Under the pieces are notes generated by a model. The model was not told where the DNA came from, searched no databases, and worked only from the letters and a program-made list of their open reading frames with translations. This document shows, one piece after another, positions 1 to 6,473 of a stretch of 7,159 nucleotides of DNA. Both the position numbers and the translations under genes were made by a program. This DNA is from Sulfurovum sp. (GTDB lineage: Bacteria; Campylobacterota; Campylobacteria; Campylobacterales; Sulfurovaceae), in NCBI GenBank assembly GCA_015661795.1, contig DQVJ01000161.1, forward strand, positions 1-7,159, written 5' to 3'. Position 1 is the first letter of the stretch. The number at the start of each line of letters is the position of its first letter.

Positions 1-258
1 AATAAAAAAGGTTTTGAAAAATATGGAAAAGATTTAGAGGATATATTTGATTCAACATTTCATGTACCTACATTACTCTTTCATGACAAACATGACAGAG
101 AAATAGGTATTGAACACTCCCATGCTCTTTGTCAGAAGTGGAAATGGGCAAAGCTCATACAAACAACAAGCTTAGGGCATCGTACTATTTTAGATAACAA
201 AATCGTCGTCGAGAAGGTAGTTGAGTTTATCAAAAACCCTTCAATCGATTTATATTAA
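1..258 (+). CDS. alpha/beta hydrolase family protein, C-terminal fragment (5' end outside the window)
   Basis: An open frame runs from base 1 to a TAA at 256-258 and encodes the last 85 residues of a protein that starts before the window. The fragment looks like the end of an alpha/beta-hydrolase fold. A strand reading VPTLLFHDKHD (about residues 22-32 of the fragment) matches the usual 'PTLxxHGxxD' segment that carries the catalytic Asp (here D32). It is followed by a helix and a strand ending in SLGHR, whose His (H60) fits the catalytic histidine, and then a final amphipathic helix (VVEKVVEFI). The nucleophile serine elbow would lie upstream and cannot be seen, so activity and substrate are unknown. 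The gene converges on accD with 5 bp between stop codons. Family call fairly sure; function not assigned. Confidence 0.7.
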   Translation, partial: NKKGFEKYGKDLEDIFDSTFHVPTLLFHDKHDREIGIEHSHALCQKWKWAKLIQTTSLGHRTILDNKIVVEKVVEFIKNPSIDLY

Positions 259-263
259 AATTA

Positions 264-1160
264 CTATTTACTGACTGTATCTTCTTCATTCTCTACTATT
301 GATTCTGGTTCATATACAGTTTCAATCTTTTTAGTCTCTTTTTTAAAAAGTTTAAAAAGATCAGAAAGAGTTTGATGCATATCATCACGATTTACAATCA
401 TATCAATCAGACCATGTTCAAGTAAAAACTCTGAACGCTGAAAACCTTCTGGTAAATCAACACCTACTGTCTGTTTAATAACTCTTTGTCCCGCAAAACC
501 TATCAATGCATCCGGTTCTGCCATAATGATATCTCCAAGCATTGCAAAAGAAGCTGATACACCCCCCATCGTAGGGTCAGTTAATATAGAGATAAAAGGA
601 AGACCCTTTTGGTGTAATCTGTTCAATGCAGCAGAAGTTTTTGACATTTGAAGAAGTGAATACGTACTCTCTTGCATTCTAGCCCCACCTGACGCAGAAA
701 CAATGATAAACCCACAGTTTTTTTCTATCGCTCTGCTAATACCACGAACAATTTTTTCACCTTCAACAGAGCCAAGACTTCCCCCCATAAAAGAAAAATC
801 AAATACAGCTATTTCTACTGGATTTCCACCTATTGTACAACTTCCACTCATAACAGATGATGTTTTTCCTGTTTTTTCTTTGGCTTCTTCTATACGTTTT
901 TTATATGACTTTTTGTCTGAAAACTTCAATGGATCTATTGGTGCCAAATTATCATCCATCTCTACAAAAGAACCCTCATCCACAATAGATTCGATACGTT
1001 TTTGTGCTGATATACGAAAATGATGATTACATTTTGGGCATACATGCTGCTTTGCCTCAACCTCTTTATAATACATTAAAGAAGTACATTTTGGACACTT
1101 AATCCATTGATTTGGGGTCTCTTCTTTTACTTCATCTTTCTTAAATAAATTTCCAAACAT
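264..1160 (-). CDS. accD: acetyl-CoA carboxylase, carboxyltransferase subunit beta
   Basis: This is the beta subunit of the carboxyltransferase half of acetyl-CoA carboxylase. With AccA it moves the carboxyl group from carboxybiotin on AccB to acetyl-CoA, giving malonyl-CoA for fatty acid synthesis in the cytoplasm. The 298 residues match the usual length of about 280-305. An N-terminal four-cysteine zinc ribbon is present (C22, C25, C41, C44; C-x2-C-x15-C-x2-C), followed by the crotonase-like carboxyltransferase domain. That domain shows FMGGSLGSVEGE, the oxyanion-type SASGGARMQE (155-164), DPTMGGVSASFAMLGD (from D195) and LIGFAGQRVI. The tail beyond about residue 275 is Lys/Glu-rich and poorly conserved in the family. 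The ATG is preceded by GAGGAG at 5-nt spacing, which fixes the start. It is the last gene of the gltB cluster, 15 bp after the phosphatase gene. accA is not nearby. Confidence 0.97.
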   Translation of the reverse strand: MFGNLFKKDEVKEETPNQWIKCPKCTSLMYYKEVEAKQHVCPKCNHHFRISAQKRIESIVDEGSFVEMDDNLAPIDPLKFSDKKSYKKRIEEAKEKTGKTSSVMSGSCTIGGNPVEIAVFDFSFMGGSLGSVEGEKIVRGISRAIEKNCGFIIVSASGGARMQESTYSLLQMSKTSAALNRLHQKGLPFISILTDPTMGGVSASFAMLGDIIMAEPDALIGFAGQRVIKQTVGVDLPEGFQRSEFLLEHGLIDMIVNRDDMHQTLSDLFKLFKKETKKIETVYEPESIVENEEDTVSK

Positions 1161-1165
1161 TTTTT

Positions 1166-1171
1166 CTCCTC
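1166..1171 (-). promoter_or_regulatory. ribosome binding site of accD
   Basis: On the minus strand the 15-bp gap between the phosphatase stop and the accD ATG contains GAGGAG followed by five A residues. This is a strong Shine-Dalgarno at good spacing and supports the MFGNLF start. Confidence 0.85.
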
Positions 1172-1175
1172 AGTC

Positions 1176-1907
1176 TTAAACATTATTCTCTTTAATCAAC
1201 TGTTCAATTTTATCTGCTATCTTTTTTTCTTTTGATACTATAACATAATCCTCTTCAACAATCACTTCTAAACCTTCACAAAGTGCCAGGCCTGCAGCAA
1301 AATCATAGATACGAAATTTTCCCATAAATAAAACATATTTTACTGTTCTGGCATAAGCTAACGAGAGTGCTATAGCTCCTGGAGCTCGAAATTTCAAACC
1401 TTCATCATGCAATAATTTAACCAAGCTACTGTTTTGATATGCTTTTTCAAAAAGACCTATTTCTGAATATGGTACAGTATAGGGAGAATGATACTGCTTT
1501 GAAAAAAGTTTACCTTGATGAACCTCTTTTCCCTTACTTGTAAAAAAAACATCACTATTACTCAAATTACATACAATAGCCGCATCTAAAAGTCCATCAG
1601 CATTTACTTTTGCAACAGAGGTACCAAAATAAGGGAAAAGTGAAAGTGCATTGGAAGACCCATCAATAGGATCGATGATAATGTTATCCTGACCTTCACC
1701 TATTAATCCTGACTCTTCAGATTCTATCTGTCCAAAAGAACCCAAATGTTTAACAAAAATGGCTTCAGCCATCAAATCAAACTTCGAACTGACATCACCA
1801 CCTGCACCTATTTTGGTTTTTTCAAACCATGTGATATCAAAGCTATCTTTTATGACTTGACTTATCTCTTCATTTGCCTGGATACAAGCTTGAATGAAAT
1901 CAGTCAT
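1176..1907 (-). CDS. inositol monophosphatase family protein (substrate uncertain)
   Basis: This is a Mg-dependent sugar or nucleotide phosphomonoesterase of the inositol monophosphatase/FBPase/CysQ superfamily, 243 residues against about 260-270 for typical IMPases. The family signatures are in order: SSKFDLMAE (K42, D44), IESEESG with metal-ligand candidate E64, the metal site DPIDGSSNA (D79, I81, D82, G83, S84), RAPGAIALSLAYA (174-186), and YDFAAG with D202 at the position of the substrate/metal Asp of human IMPA1. The central motif reads GSSN instead of the common GTxNF, so the catalytic Thr is replaced by Ser. GSSN is also found in class I fructose-1,6-bisphosphatases, but this protein is much shorter than those. 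Orthologues are often labelled SuhB; I do not assign a symbol because the substrate (inositol phosphate, PAP or a sugar bisphosphate) cannot be read from sequence. It starts 8 bp after gltB with its Shine-Dalgarno inside gltB. Confidence 0.88.
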   Translation of the reverse strand: MTDFIQACIQANEEISQVIKDSFDITWFEKTKIGAGGDVSSKFDLMAEAIFVKHLGSFGQIESEESGLIGEGQDNIIIDPIDGSSNALSLFPYFGTSVAKVNADGLLDAAIVCNLSNSDVFFTSKGKEVHQGKLFSKQYHSPYTVPYSEIGLFEKAYQNSSLVKLLHDEGLKFRAPGAIALSLAYARTVKYVLFMGKFRIYDFAAGLALCEGLEVIVEEDYVIVSKEKKIADKIEQLIKENNV

Positions 1908-1915
1908 GATAGTAA

Positions 1916-4900
1916 CTATTCACCTTTTTTGTCAGTAAGAAGTGTTGGTTTAGCACCCCTTGGTGCTACCATCCAAAATTTTCTAATCTCTGTTCTGAAA
2001 TGTTCTAAAATATATGCTGCTCTTTTTGAACCTGTTTTTGCTACATAATCTTTAAGAAGTGCCTTAAGTTCAAACATTTCTGTATCCCATTCATCCGTAT
2101 CTATGCGTAATGGTTCTACCAGTTCAGGGTTTACCTTTTCATAAAAATGACCCTCTTCATCATATACAAATGCTTTTCCACCTGTCATACCAGCCCCAAA
2201 GTTTACACCTGTTTTACCAAGGATAACTGCAATACCTCCAGTCATATATTCACATGGATGATCACCTGTACCTTCTACAACTGTTGTAGCTCCAGAGTTA
2301 CGTACTGCAAAACGTTCTCCCACTTGACCATGTACATAAAGTGTTCCACCTGTTGCCCCATAAAGACAAGTATTTCCGCCTAGTGCAAATTCATGACCGG
2401 CTTTTTGTGAAGTAATGACAATATGACCGCCATTCATCCCTTTACCAATATAGTCATTTCCTGCACCCTCAATATTGATGTTAATACCCTTAGACATAAA
2501 TGCACCTAAAGATTGACCTGAGGTTCCTTTCATGTTAAGTGTGATCGTCCCGTCAGGAAGTCCCTCATTTCCATAAAGTGCCGCAATTTCTCCAGAAATT
2601 CTTGTGGCAAAACTTCTGTTGAGATTTGAAATCTTCTTATGTAGTACTATAGGTTTTGATGGATCTTTTATAGTAGGCATAAGCTCTTTAATCAATTCTT
2701 TTTCATACTCATTTTGATCATAAGGTTCATTAAATGGTACTTGACATGTATTCACACCCTCAAGTTTATACAACATCTCTTCAAAATTAAACTTTTGTGC
2801 AAATGCATCATCTATAACTTCCAATAGATGGTTTTGACCTATAATCTCTTCTAGGGAGGTATACCCAAGTTCTGCAAGAATTTCTCTAATTTCTTCAGCA
2901 ATAAAAGTAAAGTAGTTTATCACCTTTTGCACATTACCAGTGAATTTTTGACGTAATTTTGGATCTTGCGTAGCAACGCCTACGGCACAAGTATTAAGGT
3001 GACATACTCTCAACATAACACATCCAACAATGACTAGTGCTCCTGTACCAAACGCGTACTCTTCCGCCCCAAGTATAGCCGCTTTGACAACATCCAGACC
3101 AGTTTTGAGTCCCCCATCTGTCTCTAAGGTAACTTGTCCTCTAAGGTTATTTGCTTTAAGTGCATTATGTGCTTCTATGAGTCCAAGTTCCCAAGGATTA
3201 CCAGCAAATCTTATGGAACCAATAGGTGCTGCACCTGTTCCACCATCTGCACCAGAAATAATAATTTTATCTGCATACGCTTTAGCCACACCTGCAGCAA
3301 TGGTTCCAACACCTGCGGTAGAAACAAGTTTTACAGCTACTCTTGCATTTGGATTGATTTGTTTTAAATCAAAAATAAGTTGAGCCAAGTCCTCTATAGA
3401 ATAAATATCATGATGAGGAGGAGGCGAAATAAGTGTCACCCCTGGTTTTGTAAAACGTAAAGATGCAATCAGTGGAGAAACTTTAGATCCTGGAAGCTGT
3501 CCTCCCTCACCTGGTTTTGCACCTTGCGCTACTTTTATTTGTATCTCAGTAGCTGAACGTAAATACTCTGGTGTTACACCAAAACGTCCAGAGGCTACTT
3601 GCTTAATACTAGAATTCCTCTCTGTCCCATAACGTGCAGGGTCTTCTCCACCCTCACCTGAGTTAGACTTAGCTCCTATCGTGTTCATGGCAACAGCCAG
3701 TGTTTCATGTGCTTCTTGAGAGATAGATCCCATTGACATAGCAGCTGTTGAAAAACGTTTAAAGATGTTGGCCAAAGGTTCAACTTCCTCAATACTTATA
3801 GGTTTTCTATCACTTTTAAGTTGATAAAAGTCACGTATGAATTTTTTATCTCTTTGGTTAACCAGTTTTTGAACCTCTGCATAATCCTCTTTATTTCCAG
3901 ATTCTGCACACTTTTGAATAGCTGTAATAGTTGGACGTGAAAAATCATGAAACTCTTCACCTTTTTTATATTTATAATATCCACCTTTATAAAGAGCATT
4001 TTTAGCCTGTAAGTCTGCAAAAAAAGCACGTTGATGATTACTGTTTAATCGTTCATCAATATCTTCATAATCAAGTCCATAAAGAAGTCCCTCTGTACCC
4101 ATAAAACAGTCTTGTACTATCTCTTTACTCAACCCTACCACATCAAAGAGTCTAGAATTCCTATAAGAAGAAAGTGTAGAAATACCCATTTTAGACATAA
4201 TTTTCATAAGCCCTGCACCCATAGCTCGCCTAAAGAGCTTCAATGTTCCCTTAACATCATTTTCCTCTTCTATCATCTTTTCTACTGCGTAATAAAGTAG
4301 ATAAGGGAAAATAGCTGCTGCACCATAAGCCAACATGAGCGCTGCAGTATGTGGGTCAAATACTTCCCCTGTAACGGTGACAATACTTGCAAGATGCCTA
4401 AGGTCCTGCTCTAATAATTCTTGACTCAAGCGTCCAACAACCATAAGCATAGGTAATACTTTATTATCTTTTGTAAGTGCTCTATCATCTAGTATAATTG
4501 TTCTAATACCATTTCCACGTACATCTTTAATAATTGTATCTATTAAAGTATCAAGACTACTTTTGATATCTGTAGTATAGGTTGTATAATACTTTTTAGC
4601 TTTATAACTTTCATCATACTTTTCATTTGATACATCACCAAACTCTTGAAGTAAACAAAACTTCTCAGCAGACATCACAGGTAAAACGGTTTTAAGCCTT
4701 TTAGCATGTTCTGGTCCATCACTTAAAATATTTTGTGTCTCTCCAAAACCTGTATTAAGGCTCATCACTGTTTTTTCGCGTATAGGGTCTATCGGTGGGT
4801 TTGTAACTTGTGCAAACTTTTGTTTAAAAAAGTCTGTAAAGTTTCTCTGCTCCTTCGAAAATGCAGCCAGAGGGGTATCATCCCCCATGGAACCTGTAGT

Positions 4901-6343
4901 CTCTTTGCCTTCAAGCATCATTGGTTTAATCACTTTACTCACAACTTCTGATGTATAATTAAAGTAACGTTGCTTTGCTTCCATCTCTTCATCAACTGTT
5001 TCAGAAGGGTGTTTCGAACAGGTATCTGTAAGCGTATTAGGTACAAATTCTTGAAGATAAGACATGTTCTTACCAAGCCATTTATCATAAGGATGCACTG
5101 CTTTTAAATATTCATCGATATCTTTTGACTTAAGTACTTTTCCATACTTTAAGTCTATTCCCATCATTTCACCAGACTGTAAACGTCCACGCTCTACTAT
5201 TTCTTCATCTGGAATACTCAGTACACCATATTCAGAAGAGATCAGTAATCTATTGTCTGTTGTTCTAATATATTTAGATGGTCTAAGCCCATTTCTATCA
5301 ATAACACAACCTATATAACGTCCATCAGTCATACTCACAGCAGCCGGACCATCCCATGGTTCGAAACAGGTACTTGCATATTCATAAAAAGCCCTAAGTT
5401 CTGCATCCATTTCTGGAGCATTATGCCAAGGTGCAGGAACCAATGAACGGGCAGCTTTAAAAAAGTCTACACCATTCACACGTAAAAATTCCATAAAGTT
5501 ATCAAGACTGGCAGAGTCAGACATACCATCTTGAATCACATTTTTTAATCTACTCATTTCTTCATCACTAAAGACATCAGACTTCGCCGTTGCCATTTTG
5601 GAAGCCACATTAAAACGGTTTGCCGTCACTGAGTTTATCTCACCATTGTGAGCTATCATTCTAAAAGGTTGTGCCAGTTTCCATTGAGGCAAAGTATTGG
5701 TAGAAAAACGTTGGTGAAAAAGACAAAATGATATTTTGAAGTCTGGATTTGCCAAATCTTTATAGAATTCTTTAATATGCGTAGGCATGACCAAACCTTT
5801 GTAAGAGACAACAGAAGTAGAAAAAGACGGTATGTAAAAATCTTTATCCTCTTTCAAAGCTGCCTCAATCTCTTTCCGAGAAAGATATACCAAAGCTTCA
5901 AACCTATTTGCAGCTACAGGTCCTCTTGGGGTGACAAATACTTGTTTCATCATTGGAAGAGATGCAAGTGCTTGTTCCCCTAAAGCATTTGTATCTACAG
6001 GAACTGTACGTGTATAGAGTACATGCAAGTCATTGTTTTCACATACTTTTCTAATTACATCAAAGTCATTTTCGTTCTTTGAAAATACCATCGCAACGGC
6101 ATATGTTTCTGGTAAATCTATACCATCTTCTGCTGCTACTTTAACAAAAAATGATTTGGGCAGAGAAAGCAAAAGACCTGAACCATCACCCGTTTTACCA
6201 TCTGCAGCAATCGCACCTCTATGCATCATACGCGAGAGTGAAATAATCGCATCTTCCAAATTTTTGTGTGAAGGTATATTGTCTATCGATGCTAAAAGTC
6301 CAAATCCACAATTATCCTTAAACGAGGTAAATAAATCTCTCAT
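1916..6343 (-). CDS. gltB: glutamate synthase (NADPH-type), large/alpha subunit
   Basis: This is the large subunit of bacterial glutamate synthase: glutamine + 2-oxoglutarate + 2 e- gives two glutamate, the assimilating half of the GS-GOGAT cycle. Its 1475 residues compare with about 1486 in E. coli. An 11-residue propeptide (MRDLFTSFKDN) precedes C12, which becomes the N-terminal nucleophile of the class II glutaminase domain (12 to about 400; HRGA near 41, FHQRFSTNT near 212, HNGEIN 232-237). The central linker domain spans about 450-740. The FMN synthase domain spans about 800-1170, with SNSGEGGEDPARY (GEGGEDP at 896-902), KVAQGAKPGEGGQLPG, and 3Fe-4S cysteines C1108, C1114 and C1119. The GXGXG beta-helix domain spans about 1230-1425. 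The roughly 25-residue ferredoxin loop that plant/cyanobacterial enzymes carry after EDPxRY is missing (ARYGTERNSSIKQ), so this is the type that takes electrons through GltD. gltD is not adjacent. The start is supported by AAAGG 7 nt upstream and by fit to the family. First gene of a likely operon. Confidence 0.98.
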   Translation of the reverse strand: MRDLFTSFKDNCGFGLLASIDNIPSHKNLEDAIISLSRMMHRGAIAADGKTGDGSGLLLSLPKSFFVKVAAEDGIDLPETYAVAMVFSKNENDFDVIRKVCENNDLHVLYTRTVPVDTNALGEQALASLPMMKQVFVTPRGPVAANRFEALVYLSRKEIEAALKEDKDFYIPSFSTSVVSYKGLVMPTHIKEFYKDLANPDFKISFCLFHQRFSTNTLPQWKLAQPFRMIAHNGEINSVTANRFNVASKMATAKSDVFSDEEMSRLKNVIQDGMSDSASLDNFMEFLRVNGVDFFKAARSLVPAPWHNAPEMDAELRAFYEYASTCFEPWDGPAAVSMTDGRYIGCVIDRNGLRPSKYIRTTDNRLLISSEYGVLSIPDEEIVERGRLQSGEMMGIDLKYGKVLKSKDIDEYLKAVHPYDKWLGKNMSYLQEFVPNTLTDTCSKHPSETVDEEMEAKQRYFNYTSEVVSKVIKPMMLEGKETTGSMGDDTPLAAFSKEQRNFTDFFKQKFAQVTNPPIDPIREKTVMSLNTGFGETQNILSDGPEHAKRLKTVLPVMSAEKFCLLQEFGDVSNEKYDESYKAKKYYTTYTTDIKSSLDTLIDTIIKDVRGNGIRTIILDDRALTKDNKVLPMLMVVGRLSQELLEQDLRHLASIVTVTGEVFDPHTAALMLAYGAAAIFPYLLYYAVEKMIEEENDVKGTLKLFRRAMGAGLMKIMSKMGISTLSSYRNSRLFDVVGLSKEIVQDCFMGTEGLLYGLDYEDIDERLNSNHQRAFFADLQAKNALYKGGYYKYKKGEEFHDFSRPTITAIQKCAESGNKEDYAEVQKLVNQRDKKFIRDFYQLKSDRKPISIEEVEPLANIFKRFSTAAMSMGSISQEAHETLAVAMNTIGAKSNSGEGGEDPARYGTERNSSIKQVASGRFGVTPEYLRSATEIQIKVAQGAKPGEGGQLPGSKVSPLIASLRFTKPGVTLISPPPHHDIYSIEDLAQLIFDLKQINPNARVAVKLVSTAGVGTIAAGVAKAYADKIIISGADGGTGAAPIGSIRFAGNPWELGLIEAHNALKANNLRGQVTLETDGGLKTGLDVVKAAILGAEEYAFGTGALVIVGCVMLRVCHLNTCAVGVATQDPKLRQKFTGNVQKVINYFTFIAEEIREILAELGYTSLEEIIGQNHLLEVIDDAFAQKFNFEEMLYKLEGVNTCQVPFNEPYDQNEYEKELIKELMPTIKDPSKPIVLHKKISNLNRSFATRISGEIAALYGNEGLPDGTITLNMKGTSGQSLGAFMSKGININIEGAGNDYIGKGMNGGHIVITSQKAGHEFALGGNTCLYGATGGTLYVHGQVGERFAVRNSGATTVVEGTGDHPCEYMTGGIAVILGKTGVNFGAGMTGGKAFVYDEEGHFYEKVNPELVEPLRIDTDEWDTEMFELKALLKDYVAKTGSKRAAYILEHFRTEIRKFWMVAPRGAKPTLLTDKKGE
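1921..1926 (-). promoter_or_regulatory. weak, distant ribosome binding site of the phosphatase gene, inside the gltB 3' end
   Basis: The only purine-rich match before the phosphatase ATG is AAGGTG, overlapping the last gltB codons, with a 13-nt spacer that is longer than optimal. No better start lies nearby, and MTDFIQACIQ looks like a normal family N-terminus. Translation is therefore probably coupled to termination of gltB 8 bp upstream (inference). Confidence 0.45.
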
Positions 6344-6350
6344 ATTCCAA

Positions 6351-6355
6351 CCTTT
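6351..6355 (-). promoter_or_regulatory. ribosome binding site of gltB
   Basis: On the minus strand AAAGG lies 7 nt before the gltB ATG at 6343. It supports the short-propeptide start MRDLFTSFKDN-C. Confidence 0.7.
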
Positions 6356-6359
6356 AAAT

Positions 6360-6406
6360 TAATATTAAAGAGCGTAAAAATACACTTTTTAATAGCTTTA
6401 ATATTA
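6360..6406. repeat. imperfect palindrome in the gltB leader: 11-bp perfect arms with a nested A5/T5 pair
   Basis: TAATATTAAAG (6360-6370) and CTTTAATATTA (6396-6406) are perfect inverted repeats. Between them, 5 unpaired bases on each side flank AAAAA (6376-6380) and TTTTT (6386-6390), which surround a 5-base centre, so the whole element is symmetric about position 6383. It starts over the presumed gltB -10 and ends 4 bp before the gltB ribosome binding site. It could be an operator for a dimeric regulator or, if transcription starts further upstream, an mRNA hairpin near the ribosome binding site. The arms are AT-rich, so some symmetry is expected by chance, although 11 perfect pairs is long. 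Confidence 0.5.
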
Positions 6407-6408
6407 TC
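6403..6408 (-). promoter_or_regulatory. candidate -10 element for the gltB operon
   Basis: On the minus strand the leader contains GATAAT within TAGATAATATT, one mismatch from TATAAT, about 60 nt before the gltB ATG. No -35 is recognisable at 16-18 bp upstream, which is common for the main sigma factor of Campylobacterota. Other AT-rich hexamers are present, so the assignment is tentative. The phased GGTGGTTAA repeats would cover the -35 region of this promoter. Confidence 0.35.
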
Positions 6409-6413
6409 TAAGT

Positions 6414-6433
6414 GGTGGTTAAACGGTGGTTAA
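6414..6433. promoter_or_regulatory. tandem 9-bp direct repeat with 11-bp period (candidate operator)
   Basis: GGTGGTTAA occurs at 6414-6422 and again at 6425-6433, separated by AC; read toward gltB it is TTAACCACC twice. The 11-bp start-to-start distance puts both copies on the same DNA face, the pattern used by OmpR/PhoB-family response regulators and some other dimeric activators. The GC-rich core stands out from the surrounding AT-rich DNA. It lies about 6-30 bp upstream of the gltB -10 candidate and about 60 bp upstream of the recO TATAAT. The regulator is unknown. Confidence 0.45.
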
Positions 6434-6473
6434 TGTAAAAAGGTAGAAACACTTTCATAGGCTATATGCTACT

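Noticed and set aside
703..1023. 106-codon + strand frame opposite accD
   Set aside because: It mirrors the conserved AccD carboxyltransferase domain and has no convincing ribosome binding site or recognisable domain.
3030..3383. Open frame of 117 codons on the + strand inside gltB, and similar ones at 2147-2383, 4733-4951, 5777-5983 and 6033-6362
   Set aside because: All lie opposite the strongly conserved gltB coding sequence, resemble no family I know, and their composition is explained by the complementary codons.
3796..4029. 77-codon minus-strand frame within gltB in another frame
   Set aside because: It is embedded in intact gltB, whose frame is conserved throughout; there is no sign of a frameshift or overlapping gene.
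1916..6343. Ferredoxin-dependent glutamate synthase, which would explain the absence of gltD
   Set aside because: The characteristic ferredoxin-loop insertion after EDPxRY is missing and the sequence follows the E. coli-type large subunit closely from end to end.
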